Of a stretch of DNA of 64,000 nt, positions 17,719-26,061 are shown piece after piece. Origin of the DNA: Anaerolineaceae bacterium UBA4775 (GTDB taxonomy: Bacteria > Chloroflexota > Anaerolineae > Anaerolineales > Anaerolineaceae); assembly GCA_002403205.1 (NCBI GenBank), contig DHHJ01000012.1, forward strand, positions 50,441 through 114,440, given 5' to 3'. Each line of letters starts with the position of its first letter. Within the stretch, counting starts at the first letter, position 1. The notes below the pieces were generated by a model. The model saw only the letters and a program-made list of their open reading frames with translations. It searched no databases and was not told where the DNA came from. Position numbers and translations under genes: made by a program.

Positions 17719-18483
17719 ATGGAGAGTTACCTGGAACAGATCAATGAACTCATCCCCATCCACCGCAAGGTGGCTTGGGTCAACCCGGCCATACACGCCA
17801 TGTACCCCGTGGTGATTGCTGAGGGTGAGCAACTTTTCATCTATGATCATGATGCCAGTTTGGCTTGTTACCAGTTCATTAAACACATTCCTGCGCCCAT
17901 GCCCATCCCCAAGGGCGTGCGGGCGGCTTTCCAGTTACGGGATTATGGCGGGCGGATCGTGTGCGTGGTCACTCCTGATATCTTTGACGCATCGGATGGC
18001 TTTGTGACCATCTTGCACGAATTTGTGCACTGCTACCAGTATGAAACCTGTGAACAGGAGCTGAAACTCAGGCTGGATGTCGCCAGGCAGGCTTCTGAAA
18101 AGGGGGATTTTATGTGGGAGATCCAGCACCCCTTCCCGTACGATGCACGCGCGTTCACCCAGGGCTATGCGGATTTTTTCGCGGCCGTTCTGAGGGCAGA
18201 CCAACCGGCGATCCAGGGCGCGCGGGGTGCTTTACGGGCTTACCTGGGCTTGCACGATTATGAATATATGGTCTGGCAAGAATGGAAGGAAGGCTTTGCG
18301 CGCTGGGTGGAGAACAGGGTTCGGCCAGCGCTGGGTTTTCCTGAACGAACCAGCGGCTTGGAGGTGCCGTACAGCCGCAAGACCTTTTATGCGGGTGGCG
18401 CGGCATACATTGATTATCTGCATCAGCAAGATTCCTCAGTGGTAAACGATCTGCAGCGCCTGTTTGCCCGTATGTTGGGCTAG
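17719..18483 (+). CDS. Hypothetical protein with an HExxH zinc-protease-like motif
   Basis: A 254-residue protein without a signal peptide or membrane segment. The motif ILHEFVHCYQYE at about residue 97 matches the HExxH zinc-binding helix of metallopeptidases. A downstream Glu or Asp ligand could lie in AFTQGYADFF at about residue 150, but this is not certain. I do not recognise the family. It sits alone between the divergent thiolase and the oxidoreductase operon. The start at ATG 17719 follows GAGGGAATAT, a usable ribosome site. Confidence 0.6.
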   Translation: MESYLEQINELIPIHRKVAWVNPAIHAMYPVVIAEGEQLFIYDHDASLACYQFIKHIPAPMPIPKGVRAAFQLRDYGGRIVCVVTPDIFDASDGFVTILHEFVHCYQYETCEQELKLRLDVARQASEKGDFMWEIQHPFPYDARAFTQGYADFFAAVLRADQPAIQGARGALRAYLGLHDYEYMVWQEWKEGFARWVENRVRPALGFPERTSGLEVPYSRKTFYAGGAAYIDYLHQQDSSVVNDLQRLFARMLG

Positions 18484-18649
18484 TTGGGGCTAAAGAATGA
18501 CCAAAATCACCCCTAATTAGTGACGCGCCAACGATGCCTGTCCGATTTCCGCACCAGATATAGAGTATACTAAAGGCGCTCGTCCTGTGAACGCTCTCAC
18601 CTCATTTTCCAGGACGGAATCGGTCCGGACCAACAAAGGAGGACGTTGA

Positions 18650-18889
18650 ATGCCCCCGAAGGGTTATATTGAAGTTAATGAGTTGTATTGCAAGGCTTGC
18701 GAGCTGTGCGTGACGGACTGTCCACACGGTGTGCTGGCGCTGGATATGGAACGGCTCACTCCGCGCGGTTACCACCCGGCATACATGGTCGACCCTGACG
18801 CCTGCACGGGTTGCGTCATTTGTGCAGTGGTTTGCCCTGATGCAGCCATCACGGTTTACCGCTACGAAAAGCAGAAGGCAGAGGTGTAA
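18650..18889 (+). CDS. korD: 2-oxoacid:ferredoxin oxidoreductase, ferredoxin (delta) subunit
   Basis: A 79-residue 2[4Fe-4S] ferredoxin-like subunit. The two cluster motifs are CKACELCVTDCP and CTGCVICAVVCP, the bacterial ferredoxin pattern. It passes electrons from the catalytic core to external ferredoxin. AAAGGAGG at about 18638-18645 is a strong ribosome site. It opens the delta-alpha-beta-gamma operon, an order typical of Kor/Oor enzymes; the alpha start follows after one base. Confidence 0.88.
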   Translation: MPPKGYIEVNELYCKACELCVTDCPHGVLALDMERLTPRGYHPAYMVDPDACTGCVICAVVCPDAAITVYRYEKQKAEV

Positions 18890-18890
18890 G

Positions 18891-20006
18891 ATGGCCAAAG
18901 AACTGATCAAAGGTAATACCGCCGTCGCCGAAGCCGCCCTGCGAGTTGGCCTCGAAGCATATTTTGGCTACCCGATCACACCGCAGACGGAGCTGCTCGA
19001 ACATCTCTCGGCCCGCATGCCCGAACTGGGGCGGCCGTTTGTCCAGGCGGAAAGTGAGCTGGGGGCCATTAATATGGTCTACGGTGCGGCCTGTACGGGC
19101 AAGCGGGTGATGACCTCCTCCTCCAGTCCAGGCGTCAGCCTGATGATGGAGGGTCTTTCGTACATAGCTGGCACGGAGGTGCCCGCTGTGTTTGTGGATG
19201 TGGTGCGCGGCGGCCCGGGTTTGGGCAATATCGCCCCCGCCCAGGGCGATTACAACCAGATTGTGCACGGCGGCGGCCATGGAGACTATCATCTGATCGT
19301 CCTCGCGCCAGCCTCGGTGCAGGAAGCGATTGACCTGACCGGCCTGGCCTTTGACCTGGCGGACAAGTACCGCTCGATTGTGTGCATCATGCTGGATGGC
19401 AGCCTTGGCCAGATGATGGAGCCAGCCGAGATCCCGCCCATGCAGCCGCTCAAAGCAGAGATCCCCGATTGGGCAGTGCGCGGCAACTCGGATGGCGACC
19501 GGCGCATCCTGACCTCGATCAATTTGGATCCGCCCGCCCAGGAGCGGATGAATTACCGCTTGATGACCCGCTGGCAGGAGATCGAAGCCAACGAAGTGCG
19601 CTTTAAGAGCTATTACCTGGATGATGCCGATTTTGTGGTGGTTGGTTTTGGCACCGCCGGGCGAATTGCGCTCTCCGCTGTACGGGCTGCCCGTGAGAAA
19701 GGCATCAAGATTGGCCTGTTGCGGCCGATCACCGTAGCACCCTTCCCCAATGAGGTGCTGGAAGAACTGACCGAAAAGGTCAAAGGCTTCCTGGTGGTTG
19801 AGATGAATGCCGGGCAGATGCTGGAAGATGTGCGGCTGGTTGTGCGGGGGCGCAAACCGGTGGAGTTCTTCGGCCGCATGGGCGGCGTGGTGCCCTTCCC
19901 GGATGAGGTGCTGACCGAGATCGAACGCCTGGTGGCTGTCCCGTTGACAACCAATGGTCATCCCCGGGACCGTTGGCTGGCGCGCATGGCTGATGTGATT
20001 GGATAA
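18891..20006 (+). CDS. korA: 2-oxoacid:ferredoxin oxidoreductase, alpha subunit
   Basis: A 371-residue alpha subunit, pyruvate-ferredoxin-oxidoreductase domain I/II type. KGNTAVAEAALRVGLEAYFG and YPITPQTELLEHL are the family N-terminal block, and SSSSPGVSLMMEGLSY follows. ATG 18891 is preferred; the frame is open further upstream but that part overlaps the ferredoxin gene. The enzyme converts a 2-oxoacid, CoA and oxidised ferredoxin to acyl-CoA and CO2, oxygen-sensitive chemistry that supports an anaerobic host. The substrate, 2-oxoglutarate or branched-chain 2-oxoacid, is not decided. Confidence 0.9.
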   Translation: MAKELIKGNTAVAEAALRVGLEAYFGYPITPQTELLEHLSARMPELGRPFVQAESELGAINMVYGAACTGKRVMTSSSSPGVSLMMEGLSYIAGTEVPAVFVDVVRGGPGLGNIAPAQGDYNQIVHGGGHGDYHLIVLAPASVQEAIDLTGLAFDLADKYRSIVCIMLDGSLGQMMEPAEIPPMQPLKAEIPDWAVRGNSDGDRRILTSINLDPPAQERMNYRLMTRWQEIEANEVRFKSYYLDDADFVVVGFGTAGRIALSAVRAAREKGIKIGLLRPITVAPFPNEVLEELTEKVKGFLVVEMNAGQMLEDVRLVVRGRKPVEFFGRMGGVVPFPDEVLTEIERLVAVPLTTNGHPRDRWLARMADVIG

Positions 20007-20018
20007 GGAGACGTAATA

Positions 20019-20798
20019 ATGGTGATGATGGATGTTCCGACAAGAGTTGTCTATTCCCGGCCCGAGGCGCTTGACCCGCGTGTGACCCATTACTGCCCCG
20101 GCTGCACCCATGGTATATCGCACCGGTTGGTGGCGGAAGTTTTGGAAGAAATGGGGGAGGTGGAAAACACGATCGGTGTGGCTTCAGTCGGTTGCTCGGT
20201 GTTTGCTTACAATTATTTCAATATCGATTTTGTGGAAGCCGCCCACGGGCGAGCCCCCGCCATGGCGACCGGCATTAAGCGTGTCCTGCCTGACCGGATG
20301 GTGTTTACCTACCAGGGGGATGGCGACCTGGCTTCGATCGGCATGGGCGAGATCGTCGGTGCGGCCTCGCGCGGCGAGCTGCTGACGGTGGTGTTCATCA
20401 ACAATGCCAATTACGGGATGACTGGCGGGCAGATGGCCCCCACTACCCTGCCCGGGCAGGTGACGACATCATCGCCCACCGGCCGTGATGTCAAACGCCA
20501 GGGTTACCCTATCCAAACAGCAGAATTGCTTTCGACCCTGGACGGCGCTGCTTACGTTGTGCGCCGCAGCTTACACAACACACGTGAGGTGCGTCGGGCC
20601 AAGAAAGCCCTGCGAACGGCCTTTGAAGTGCAGAAGCACAGATTGGGCTTCTCGCTGGTTGAGCTGCTCTCGACCTGTCCGACCAACTGGGGGATGTCAC
20701 CCGTTGAGGCACGGGATTGGGTTGAAGAACGAATGTTGACCTATTATCCGCTGGGTGATTACAAGGTTTCGCCTGCGGTTGCCGAACTTAACCTATAG
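20019..20798 (+). CDS. korB: 2-oxoacid:ferredoxin oxidoreductase, beta (TPP-binding) subunit
   Basis: A 259-residue thiamine-diphosphate-binding subunit. YCPGCTHGISHRLV carries the Cys motif of the beta subunit, and GDGDLASIGMGE followed by NNANYGMTGGQMAP is the TPP/Mg2+ motif. It lies 12 bases after the alpha subunit and is 13 bases before gamma, so all four genes form one operon. The ATG run ATGGTGATGATG at 20019 leaves the exact start open by up to three codons. Confidence 0.92.
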   Translation: MVMMDVPTRVVYSRPEALDPRVTHYCPGCTHGISHRLVAEVLEEMGEVENTIGVASVGCSVFAYNYFNIDFVEAAHGRAPAMATGIKRVLPDRMVFTYQGDGDLASIGMGEIVGAASRGELLTVVFINNANYGMTGGQMAPTTLPGQVTTSSPTGRDVKRQGYPIQTAELLSTLDGAAYVVRRSLHNTREVRRAKKALRTAFEVQKHRLGFSLVELLSTCPTNWGMSPVEARDWVEERMLTYYPLGDYKVSPAVAELNL

Positions 20799-20811
20799 GG
20801 AGGGTGTGAGC

Positions 20812-21366
20812 ATGCAACAAGAAGTGATTATCGCCGGTTTTGGCGGCCAGGGTGTCCTGTTTGCCGGCCAGTTACTGGCCTATGCTGCCATGGATGCCGG
20901 CAAAGAAGTGACATGGATTCCCTCTTATGGCCCCGAGATGCGCGGCGGTACAGCCAACTGCACGGTGGTCATCTCCGATGAAGAGATCGGCTCGCCCTTT
21001 GTGAAGAATCCTGCTGCAGTGCTGGCGATGAACCTGCCCTCACTGGATAAATATGAGGACCTGGTCAAGCCGGGCGGGGTTTTGGTGGTGAATACCTCCA
21101 TGGTCAACCGGCAGGTGGAACGGGAGAACATCAAAGTGGTCAGCGTGGCGGCCAATGAGGTCGCTGAAATGGCAGGCAGCAAGCGCGCTGTCAATATGGT
21201 CATGCTCGGTGCCCTGCTGGCCAATGCAGACCTGCTTTCGCTGGAAGCGCTCGAAACAGCCCTTGAAGATCATCTGCCCGAACGGCATAAGAAGTTCATG
21301 CCGGCCAATAAGGCTGCTTTGCGCCAGGGCGCAGCCCACAAAGCGGTTGAGGTAGTAAAATCCTGA
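20812..21366 (+). CDS. korC: 2-oxoacid:ferredoxin oxidoreductase, gamma subunit
   Basis: A 184-residue gamma subunit. The N terminus IIAGFGGQGVLFAGQLLA and the segment WIPSYGPEMRGGTANC are diagnostic of the POR/KOR gamma domain. ATG 20812 follows AGGGAGGGTG and is preferred to the longer frame from 20755, which overlaps korB. It is the last gene of the operon, with a terminator 22 bases downstream. Confidence 0.92.
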   Translation: MQQEVIIAGFGGQGVLFAGQLLAYAAMDAGKEVTWIPSYGPEMRGGTANCTVVISDEEIGSPFVKNPAAVLAMNLPSLDKYEDLVKPGGVLVVNTSMVNRQVERENIKVVSVAANEVAEMAGSKRAVNMVMLGALLANADLLSLEALETALEDHLPERHKKFMPANKAALRQGAAHKAVEVVKS

Positions 21367-21387
21367 CGCTGTCTGTGTTGAAACCGG

Positions 21388-21411
21388 AAGACCCCGCAAA
21401 CGCGGGGTCTT
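21388..21411 (+). terminator. Intrinsic terminator of the korDABC operon
   Basis: AAGACCCCGC pairs perfectly with GCGGGGTCTT around an AAAC tetraloop, giving a 10-bp GC-rich stem followed by a T-rich run (TTTTGTGTT). It lies 22 bases after the korC stop. Confidence 0.9.
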
Positions 21412-21441
21412 TTGTGTTAAGACAACATTCACCGTTATAAT
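21412..21441 (+). promoter_or_regulatory. Candidate promoter of the DegT aminotransferase gene
   Basis: A perfect -10 TATAAT at 21436-21441 is preceded at 18 bases by TTGTGT at 21412-21417, a partial -35. It lies just after the kor terminator and about 80 bases before the next start. The -10 is seen directly; use as a promoter is inferred. Confidence 0.5.
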
Positions 21442-21520
21442 TAGACCTGTTAAGAAAACTGATCCCTCGAATGGGGCAGGGCGCTCAGGCAGACCTGCCC
21501 CCATAGAATGGAAAGAATTG

Positions 21521-22714
21521 ATGAAAATTCCCATGTCTTCCCCCAATCTGAGTGATGCCGACCGTCAGGCTGTGCTGGATGTGGTCAGCACGCCGAATCT
21601 TTCCATGGGCCCAAAAATTGACGCATTTGAACGCGCTTTTTGCGACCTGACCGGCGCCCGGCATGCCATCGGGGTGAGTTCGGGTACCGCTGGGCTGCAC
21701 CTGTGTGTGCGGGCAGGGGAGATCGGCATGGGCGACCTGGTAATCACAACGCCGTTTTCTTTTGTCGCCTCCACCAACGTCATTCTGTTTGAAAAAGCTA
21801 TCCCCGTGTTTGTGGATGTTGACCCCCTCACAGGGAACATGGAGGTTGAGCAGCTCAGGCATGCCGTGGAAGACCTGTGCCTGGGCGGTGAGGCTGCCCG
21901 TGCCTGGTTGCCCCACCGGTTGCCCGAAGAGCACCGGGGGCGGTTGGGTGCTGTGAAGGCGATCCTGCCTGTGGATGTGTTCGGCCAGCCTGCGGATTAC
22001 GACGCCATCAACGCGGTTGCCCGCCAATACAACCTGACGGTGATCGAGGATTCCTGCGAAGCCCTGGGTGGCACCTACAAGGGCCGTCCGGCTGGCACCC
22101 TGGGTGATTACGGGGTGTTTGCCTTTTACCCGAACAAGCAAATCACCACGGGTGAGGGCGGCTTGATCATCACCGACGACCCGGCAGCAGCGGATTTCAT
22201 GCGCGCCTTGCGCAACCAGGGGCGTGCCCCGGGTGATACCTGGCTGCAGCATACCTACCTGGGTTACAACTACCGCATGGACGAGATGAGCGCTGCATTG
22301 GGGCTTTCGCAGCTTGACCGGCTGGAGGCCTTGCTGGTCAAGCGCGCGCGGGTGGCTGACTGGTACGGTCACTACCTGGCGAAGATTGAACAGGTCACAC
22401 CGCCACACATCGTTGAGAGCACCACCCGCGTGAGCTGGTTCGTGTATGTTATCCGCCTGGCTAGCGCCATCAATCGCGATCGCCTGGCGAAAATCCTGGC
22501 GGAGCGGGGTGTGCCGGTGCGGCCGTACTTTTCACCCATCCACCTGCAGCCGTACATGGGGGCGATGTTTGGCTTTAGAAAAGGAGACTACCCGGTGACC
22601 GAAGACCTGGGTGAGCGCAGCCTGGCACTGCCTTTTTCGGGCGAAATGAGCGAGGAGATGGTGGTCAGGGTGTGCCAGAGCCTTGCGGATGCGCTGGTTG
22701 CAGCCGAGCGGTAA
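21521..22714 (+). CDS. DegT/DnrJ/EryC1/StrS family sugar aminotransferase
   Basis: A 397-residue PLP enzyme that aminates a keto-sugar nucleotide. SSGTAGLHLCVRA is the PLP phosphate-binding segment, VIEDSCEALGG contains the PLP-contacting Asp, and FYPNKQITTGEGG carries the Schiff-base Lys. The pattern fits perosamine-synthase or WbpE-like enzymes. ATG 21521 is chosen over the adjoining TTG 21518. It may supply an amino sugar for the same surface polysaccharide as the 8.8-12.6 kb genes, although it is not adjacent to them. Confidence 0.9.
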   Translation: MKIPMSSPNLSDADRQAVLDVVSTPNLSMGPKIDAFERAFCDLTGARHAIGVSSGTAGLHLCVRAGEIGMGDLVITTPFSFVASTNVILFEKAIPVFVDVDPLTGNMEVEQLRHAVEDLCLGGEAARAWLPHRLPEEHRGRLGAVKAILPVDVFGQPADYDAINAVARQYNLTVIEDSCEALGGTYKGRPAGTLGDYGVFAFYPNKQITTGEGGLIITDDPAAADFMRALRNQGRAPGDTWLQHTYLGYNYRMDEMSAALGLSQLDRLEALLVKRARVADWYGHYLAKIEQVTPPHIVESTTRVSWFVYVIRLASAINRDRLAKILAERGVPVRPYFSPIHLQPYMGAMFGFRKGDYPVTEDLGERSLALPFSGEMSEEMVVRVCQSLADALVAAER

Positions 22715-22733
22715 AGGAAGCGCGCTTTTACCG

Positions 22734-23618
22734 ATGCAAAACGAATTTCAACCCCCGCGAAACATTGGTGTGCTCCTTCAGGGCGGTTTGATGCTGGCCC
22801 TGGGCGGCGCAGGCGTGTATTTCTTCTACCGCGCCACACAGGACCCTTCGGGCATCAACTTTTTGCTGGATATGTTGATCGCACTGGTATTGTTCGCGCC
22901 CCTGCCGGTGCTGGCCTACCGATTGTATGCGCTGGTCAACGCGGTGTATATTCTGCGGCGGGAAGGGCTGATGATCCGCTGGGGCTTGCGACGTGAGGAT
23001 ATCCCCCTGGACTCGATCGAATGGATGCGGCCTGCCAACGAGATTGGATTTCGGCTGCCCCTGCCCTGGCTGCGCTGGCCCGGCGCGCTGATTGGCAGGC
23101 GCTCGGTCGCTGAGCTGGGCCTGGTGGAGTACCTTGGCTCGCATCAGGGGCATTTGATCCTGGTAGCCACGCCGGGCAGGGTGTTTGCGATCTCGCCGCA
23201 GGACACCAAGGGGTTCATGGCCGCTTTCCGGCGGGTGAACGAACTGGGCAGCCTGACACCAATCGAGGCGCAGTCGGTGTACCCGAGTGTGTTCATCGGC
23301 CGGGTGTGGGAGGACCCCCTGGCGCGCTGGCTGATCCTGGGGGGGTTCATCACCGGTGTGATCCTGCTGGCGGGCGCCGCACTCGCCATGCCGGGTCTGG
23401 AGACCATCCAGTGGGTTGAGCCGGGCTCCACGGCGCCGGGGGAGCGCTTGCTGTTGTTACCCGTGTTGAATGGATTGATTTGGCTGTTCAACCTGGTGGT
23501 TGGCACCTTACTCTACCGGCGGGGTGAGGATCAACGCCTGGCCGCTTACCTGCTGTGGGGCACGTCGGGGCTGACGGGGGTTTTGCTGCTGATCGGAAGT
23601 TTGCTGCTGATCTTTTAA
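22734..23618 (+). CDS. PH-like-domain membrane protein of unknown function
   Basis: About 294 residues. Two hydrophobic segments near the N terminus are followed by a soluble stretch (YILRREGLMIRWGLRREDIP to VFAISPQDTKGFMAAF) that looks like a bacterial PH-like domain, then three C-terminal transmembrane segments. ATG 22734 is preferred because the longer frame overlaps the aminotransferase. No catalytic motif is visible. It is the last native gene before the integron island. Confidence 0.6.
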   Translation: MQNEFQPPRNIGVLLQGGLMLALGGAGVYFFYRATQDPSGINFLLDMLIALVLFAPLPVLAYRLYALVNAVYILRREGLMIRWGLRREDIPLDSIEWMRPANEIGFRLPLPWLRWPGALIGRRSVAELGLVEYLGSHQGHLILVATPGRVFAISPQDTKGFMAAFRRVNELGSLTPIEAQSVYPSVFIGRVWEDPLARWLILGGFITGVILLAGAALAMPGLETIQWVEPGSTAPGERLLLLPVLNGLIWLFNLVVGTLLYRRGEDQRLAAYLLWGTSGLTGVLLLIGSLLLIF

Positions 23619-23727
23619 ACCAAGATTTGCTGTTTGCCAATGATAAGTACATAATATTCGGTAGATTGCCCCGTTAGCCCGCTATCAGAAGACTCGCATC
23701 GTTATGAAAAAGGAAGGAGAGAAGATT

Positions 23728-24801
23728 ATGAAAGGCTTAAGCAACATTTTTCTATTGACTCTCATCAGCCTTGTCGTTTCGGCTTGTGGACAATTTCAGG
23801 CTGGTCCAGTCTCCACTCCGACTAGTCTGCCTCCATCGCCTAGTCCTAGCAATACCCCTATTCCTCCTACTATTGCTCTCCCAACTGAAACACTTATGAC
23901 GCCTAGTCCCACATCGTTTACAACCATTGACTGGTTAACCACCGCTTCTACGCGCACCGAACTAAGTTTCGCCTTCCCTGGTCATTGGGAGGGCTCGGCT
24001 CCACTCACCTTTGGCGAAGGGGAATTCGTTAAAGGTCCTGATCAGCCTATTGGTTTCACCTTCCAGATCAAATTGAGTGGCAGCCCCGATGTTCTTTTTA
24101 ACAACTGGGGAGCAAAAGACGTTGGCATTGTTGGCATTTTCGCTTTTACGCCAGAAACAGTTACTGACGGCCCGAATGTAGCCATTGCGCGAATTGACAC
24201 GACAACGCGGATTGCCCAGGGGAACGGAGTGACCGCTCAGGTTGCCTATATCCAACGATACAATGATGTTATGGAGGTGATGTGGTTTGCTCCAACCGAG
24301 CAAGTGGAGACGCTCCAGCCTGTTCTTCAAGGTGTGCTAGAAAGCATCGAAATTTGGCACAAATACGCAGACAGAGCCAATGGCCTGCAGACTATGTATG
24401 TGCATGATTGGCTTGCGCCGCAAGCCCCCTGGCAGAATCAAGGACTATGGTTTCGCTCGGCAGACGTACGCACTGGCATGGTCATATTCATCATAAACGA
24501 AATTGCCGACCCGATCCAATTGCTTGAATCCTGGAGCGTGTAACGTCTTGCGCCAATTGGTATGACTGGATGCACCTTGGAAGAAGGCGATCGCATGAAT
24601 ACCATGAGTGGACAGTGGGAGTCGGGAACAGGCTAATGCGCCAGCGACAACGAAGAAATAGTTACCTTTGAAATTGCATTTGTGCCAAACAGAAATCGGT
24701 TGCTTGAAATCATCACCTATGCGCCGTCTGCTGCATGGGAAGATGCCAATGAAATCGCCTTCAGACATTTGCTTGGAATGCTGACAGACATCCGCCCTTA
24801 G
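23728..24801 (+). pseudogene. Lipoprotein gene interrupted by two in-frame TAA stops
   Basis: ATG 23728, with AGGAAGGAG at 23711-23719, starts a lipoprotein with signal peptide and lipobox (LISLVVSAC) and a Ser/Thr/Pro linker. The frame stops at TAA 24541-24543 but continues as plausible protein in the same frame to a second TAA at 24634-24636, then again (EEIVTFEIAFVPNRNRLL) to TAG at 24799-24801. The last part is clearly protein-like. The simplest reading is one ancestral gene of about 357 codons with two nonsense changes. The 271-residue N-terminal product could still be made. Function unknown. Confidence 0.7.
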
Positions 24802-24842
24802 TCAAGGCTGTTTATGCAATGACATGAAAATGATCTTGTCAC

Positions 24843-25030
24843 GAGCGGGCTAACACAGCGTGCTAAGAACCAGCCACGCTTGGTTCATGTGGATTGAAGG
24901 CTGGCCCCGCCAGCCAGGACAGTTGCACCTGACGCTGGGGATTCTGCGCGACTTACAGGCTTTTTTCTACGCCCAAGCGGAATCCTGCTCTCAAACTGAA
25001 TCCACGCCCGCCCACTTGCGGCTAACGTAT
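24843..25030 (+). repeat. Decayed attC-like segment after the lipoprotein cassette
   Basis: It starts with GAGCGGGCTAACAC, a 14-base string repeated exactly at 25622-25635, containing an R''-like GGGCTAAC. A second GGCTAAC is at 25020-25026. Between them lies GTTGCACCTGACGCTGGGG, similar in kind to the L-box region of the attC at 27021. No matching GTTAGCC R' box is present, so the site would be non-functional. No gene is seen from 24802 to 25083. Confidence 0.45.
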
Positions 25031-25083
25031 ACCAGTAGCTCGCTTCTTGCGTAAGAGTATGACAAAGGTATAATGGTTCTTGA

Positions 25084-25317
25084 TGCCACTTCGAAATTAT
25101 TGGCGACATTACCAATATCGAAACAATAGCCATAAGCAACCGCATTCGCATACTTTCCCTTTTGCGAAAGCGATATGGTGTAGGTCGCTGGCGAAAATTG
25201 AAAGGCATTGTATCGGTTCGTTTATCGGATGGTACAGTCCGTGTTGCCGAATTGCATTGGTTTGAAGCACGCGGCATTGGTAAAAGAAAAATCAGAATCA
25301 AGCGTTTCTTGGATTGA
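25084..25317 (+). pseudogene. Small basic protein gene frameshifted at its start
   Basis: The frame encodes FEIIGDITNIETIAISNRI, then LRKRYGVGRWRKLKGIVSV and an Arg/Lys-rich end (GIGKRKIRIKRFLD). It has no start codon in frame; ATG at 25083 is one base out, and removing one C after it would restore ATG CAC TTC GAA. I infer a +1 insertion directly after the original start. The gene sits 7 bases before the next small gene, so the two probably formed a bicistronic cassette. The composition suggests nucleic-acid binding, but no function is known to me. Confidence 0.55.
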
Positions 25318-25324
25318 TAGGAAT

Positions 25325-25855
25325 ATGACGAAACAGAATTCAACTCCTCGTTTTGCTATCTGCATCAACACTGACGATCCAGATTTGCTAACGCCTCGCA
25401 GTGTGTACGAAGTCTTACCCGATGAAAGCGCCGCAAAGTCCAGACATGTTCGGGTTATAGACAACGAAGGCGAAGATTATTTATATCCCGCAGATTACTT
25501 TGTTTTTGTGGAGTTTCCCCAAGCAGTGCAGCGAACATTGCGGCGAGTGTCCCACCCGAATTTGCAGAATGCTTCTGTCAGGCAAAGGGTTTCAACCACC
25601 GTCAAAGGAAAACCGAACAGGGAGCGGGCTAACACTGGCTGTAGCGGACAGGGCTTCGCCTCTGAAGGTGTATGCGTGGCGTGCCGGTATCGCTGCGCTC
25701 AAGCTGATCGACGAGGGTCTGAACTGCAATCGATTCCATTTGTTGGATCGGCTGGCGGATCGTTGTCAGCGGCACCCTTTTTATCCACGGCCAGGTGGGT
25801 CAGGAATTGGTTAATCTCAGGCACACCCATGTCTTTGGGATGGCGGAGGTTGTGA
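25325..25855 (+). CDS. Small hypothetical protein with run-on C terminus
   Basis: ATG 25325 starts MTKQNSTPRFAICINTDD, followed by SVYEVLPDESAAKSRHVRV and DNEGEDYLYPADYFVFVEFP, an acidic conserved-looking domain of about 75 residues. After about residue 80 the frame runs through an attC-like half-site (25622) and the antisense of the LacI and intI fragments, so the last 95 or so residues are probably not native. It pairs with the preceding basic gene. I do not know the family's function; an acidic and basic pair could be a complex. Confidence 0.5.
   Translation: MTKQNSTPRFAICINTDDPDLLTPRSVYEVLPDESAAKSRHVRVIDNEGEDYLYPADYFVFVEFPQAVQRTLRRVSHPNLQNASVRQRVSTTVKGKPNRERANTGCSGQGFASEGVCVACRYRCAQADRRGSELQSIPFVGSAGGSLSAAPFLSTARWVRNWLISGTPMSLGWRRL
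25629..25775 (-). pseudogene. C-terminal fragment of a LacI-family regulator
   Basis: On the minus strand, PLTTIRQPIQQMESIAVQTL and LVDQLERSDTGTPRIHL match the C-terminal effector-domain end of LacI/GalR regulators (T-x-I-x-Q-P then an amphipathic helix). The frame ends at a TAG inside the GGGCTAAC half-site. Nothing of the DNA-binding or core domain is present. It joins the intI remnant at about 25768-25775 in a different frame, a recombination scar. Confidence 0.6.
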
Positions 25856-25971
25856 ATGCGGATGAACTGGCGTGCCCAATAGACATAGGAATCGGCGGTA
25901 CGGGTAGAGTAATGTTTCAGGTTGACCTGGTCGCGTAATTGGTCGAGCAATTTCTTAGGCGGAGGAGACAT
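25768..25971 (-). pseudogene. intI: Truncated integron integrase, N-terminal domain only
   Basis: ATG 25971 begins MSPPPKKLLDQLRDQV, then NLKHYSTRTADSYVYWARQF and RHPKDMGVPEINQFLTHLAV, the SAM-like N-terminal domain of IntI integrases (KHYS-x-RT-x-x-x-Y-x-x-W and the MG-x-x-E-x-x-x-FLTHLA block). About 66 residues remain of a family length near 320-340; all catalytic residues (R, H, R, Y) and the IntI-specific patch are missing. It is divergent from the cassettes to its right, the standard integron layout. A GGAGGAG-like string on the plus strand here is only its antisense. Confidence 0.75.
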
Positions 25972-26061
25972 TAGATTTATCCTAAAATGAGTATAAAATT
26001 TACTCACAAAGTAGATATGCCATTATGCAGCACTTTCTGTTTTTAATGACAATTTTAAGAG

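Noticed and set aside
18849..20123. Long minus-strand open frame (424 codons) opposite the kor alpha gene
   Set aside because: The plus strand carries a complete oxidoreductase operon; the antisense product is His-rich and motif-free.
24541..24636. Stop-codon recoding in the lipoprotein gene
   Set aside because: Both stops are TAA, not TGA, and there is no nearby hairpin of note. Nonsense decay within a decaying island is simpler.
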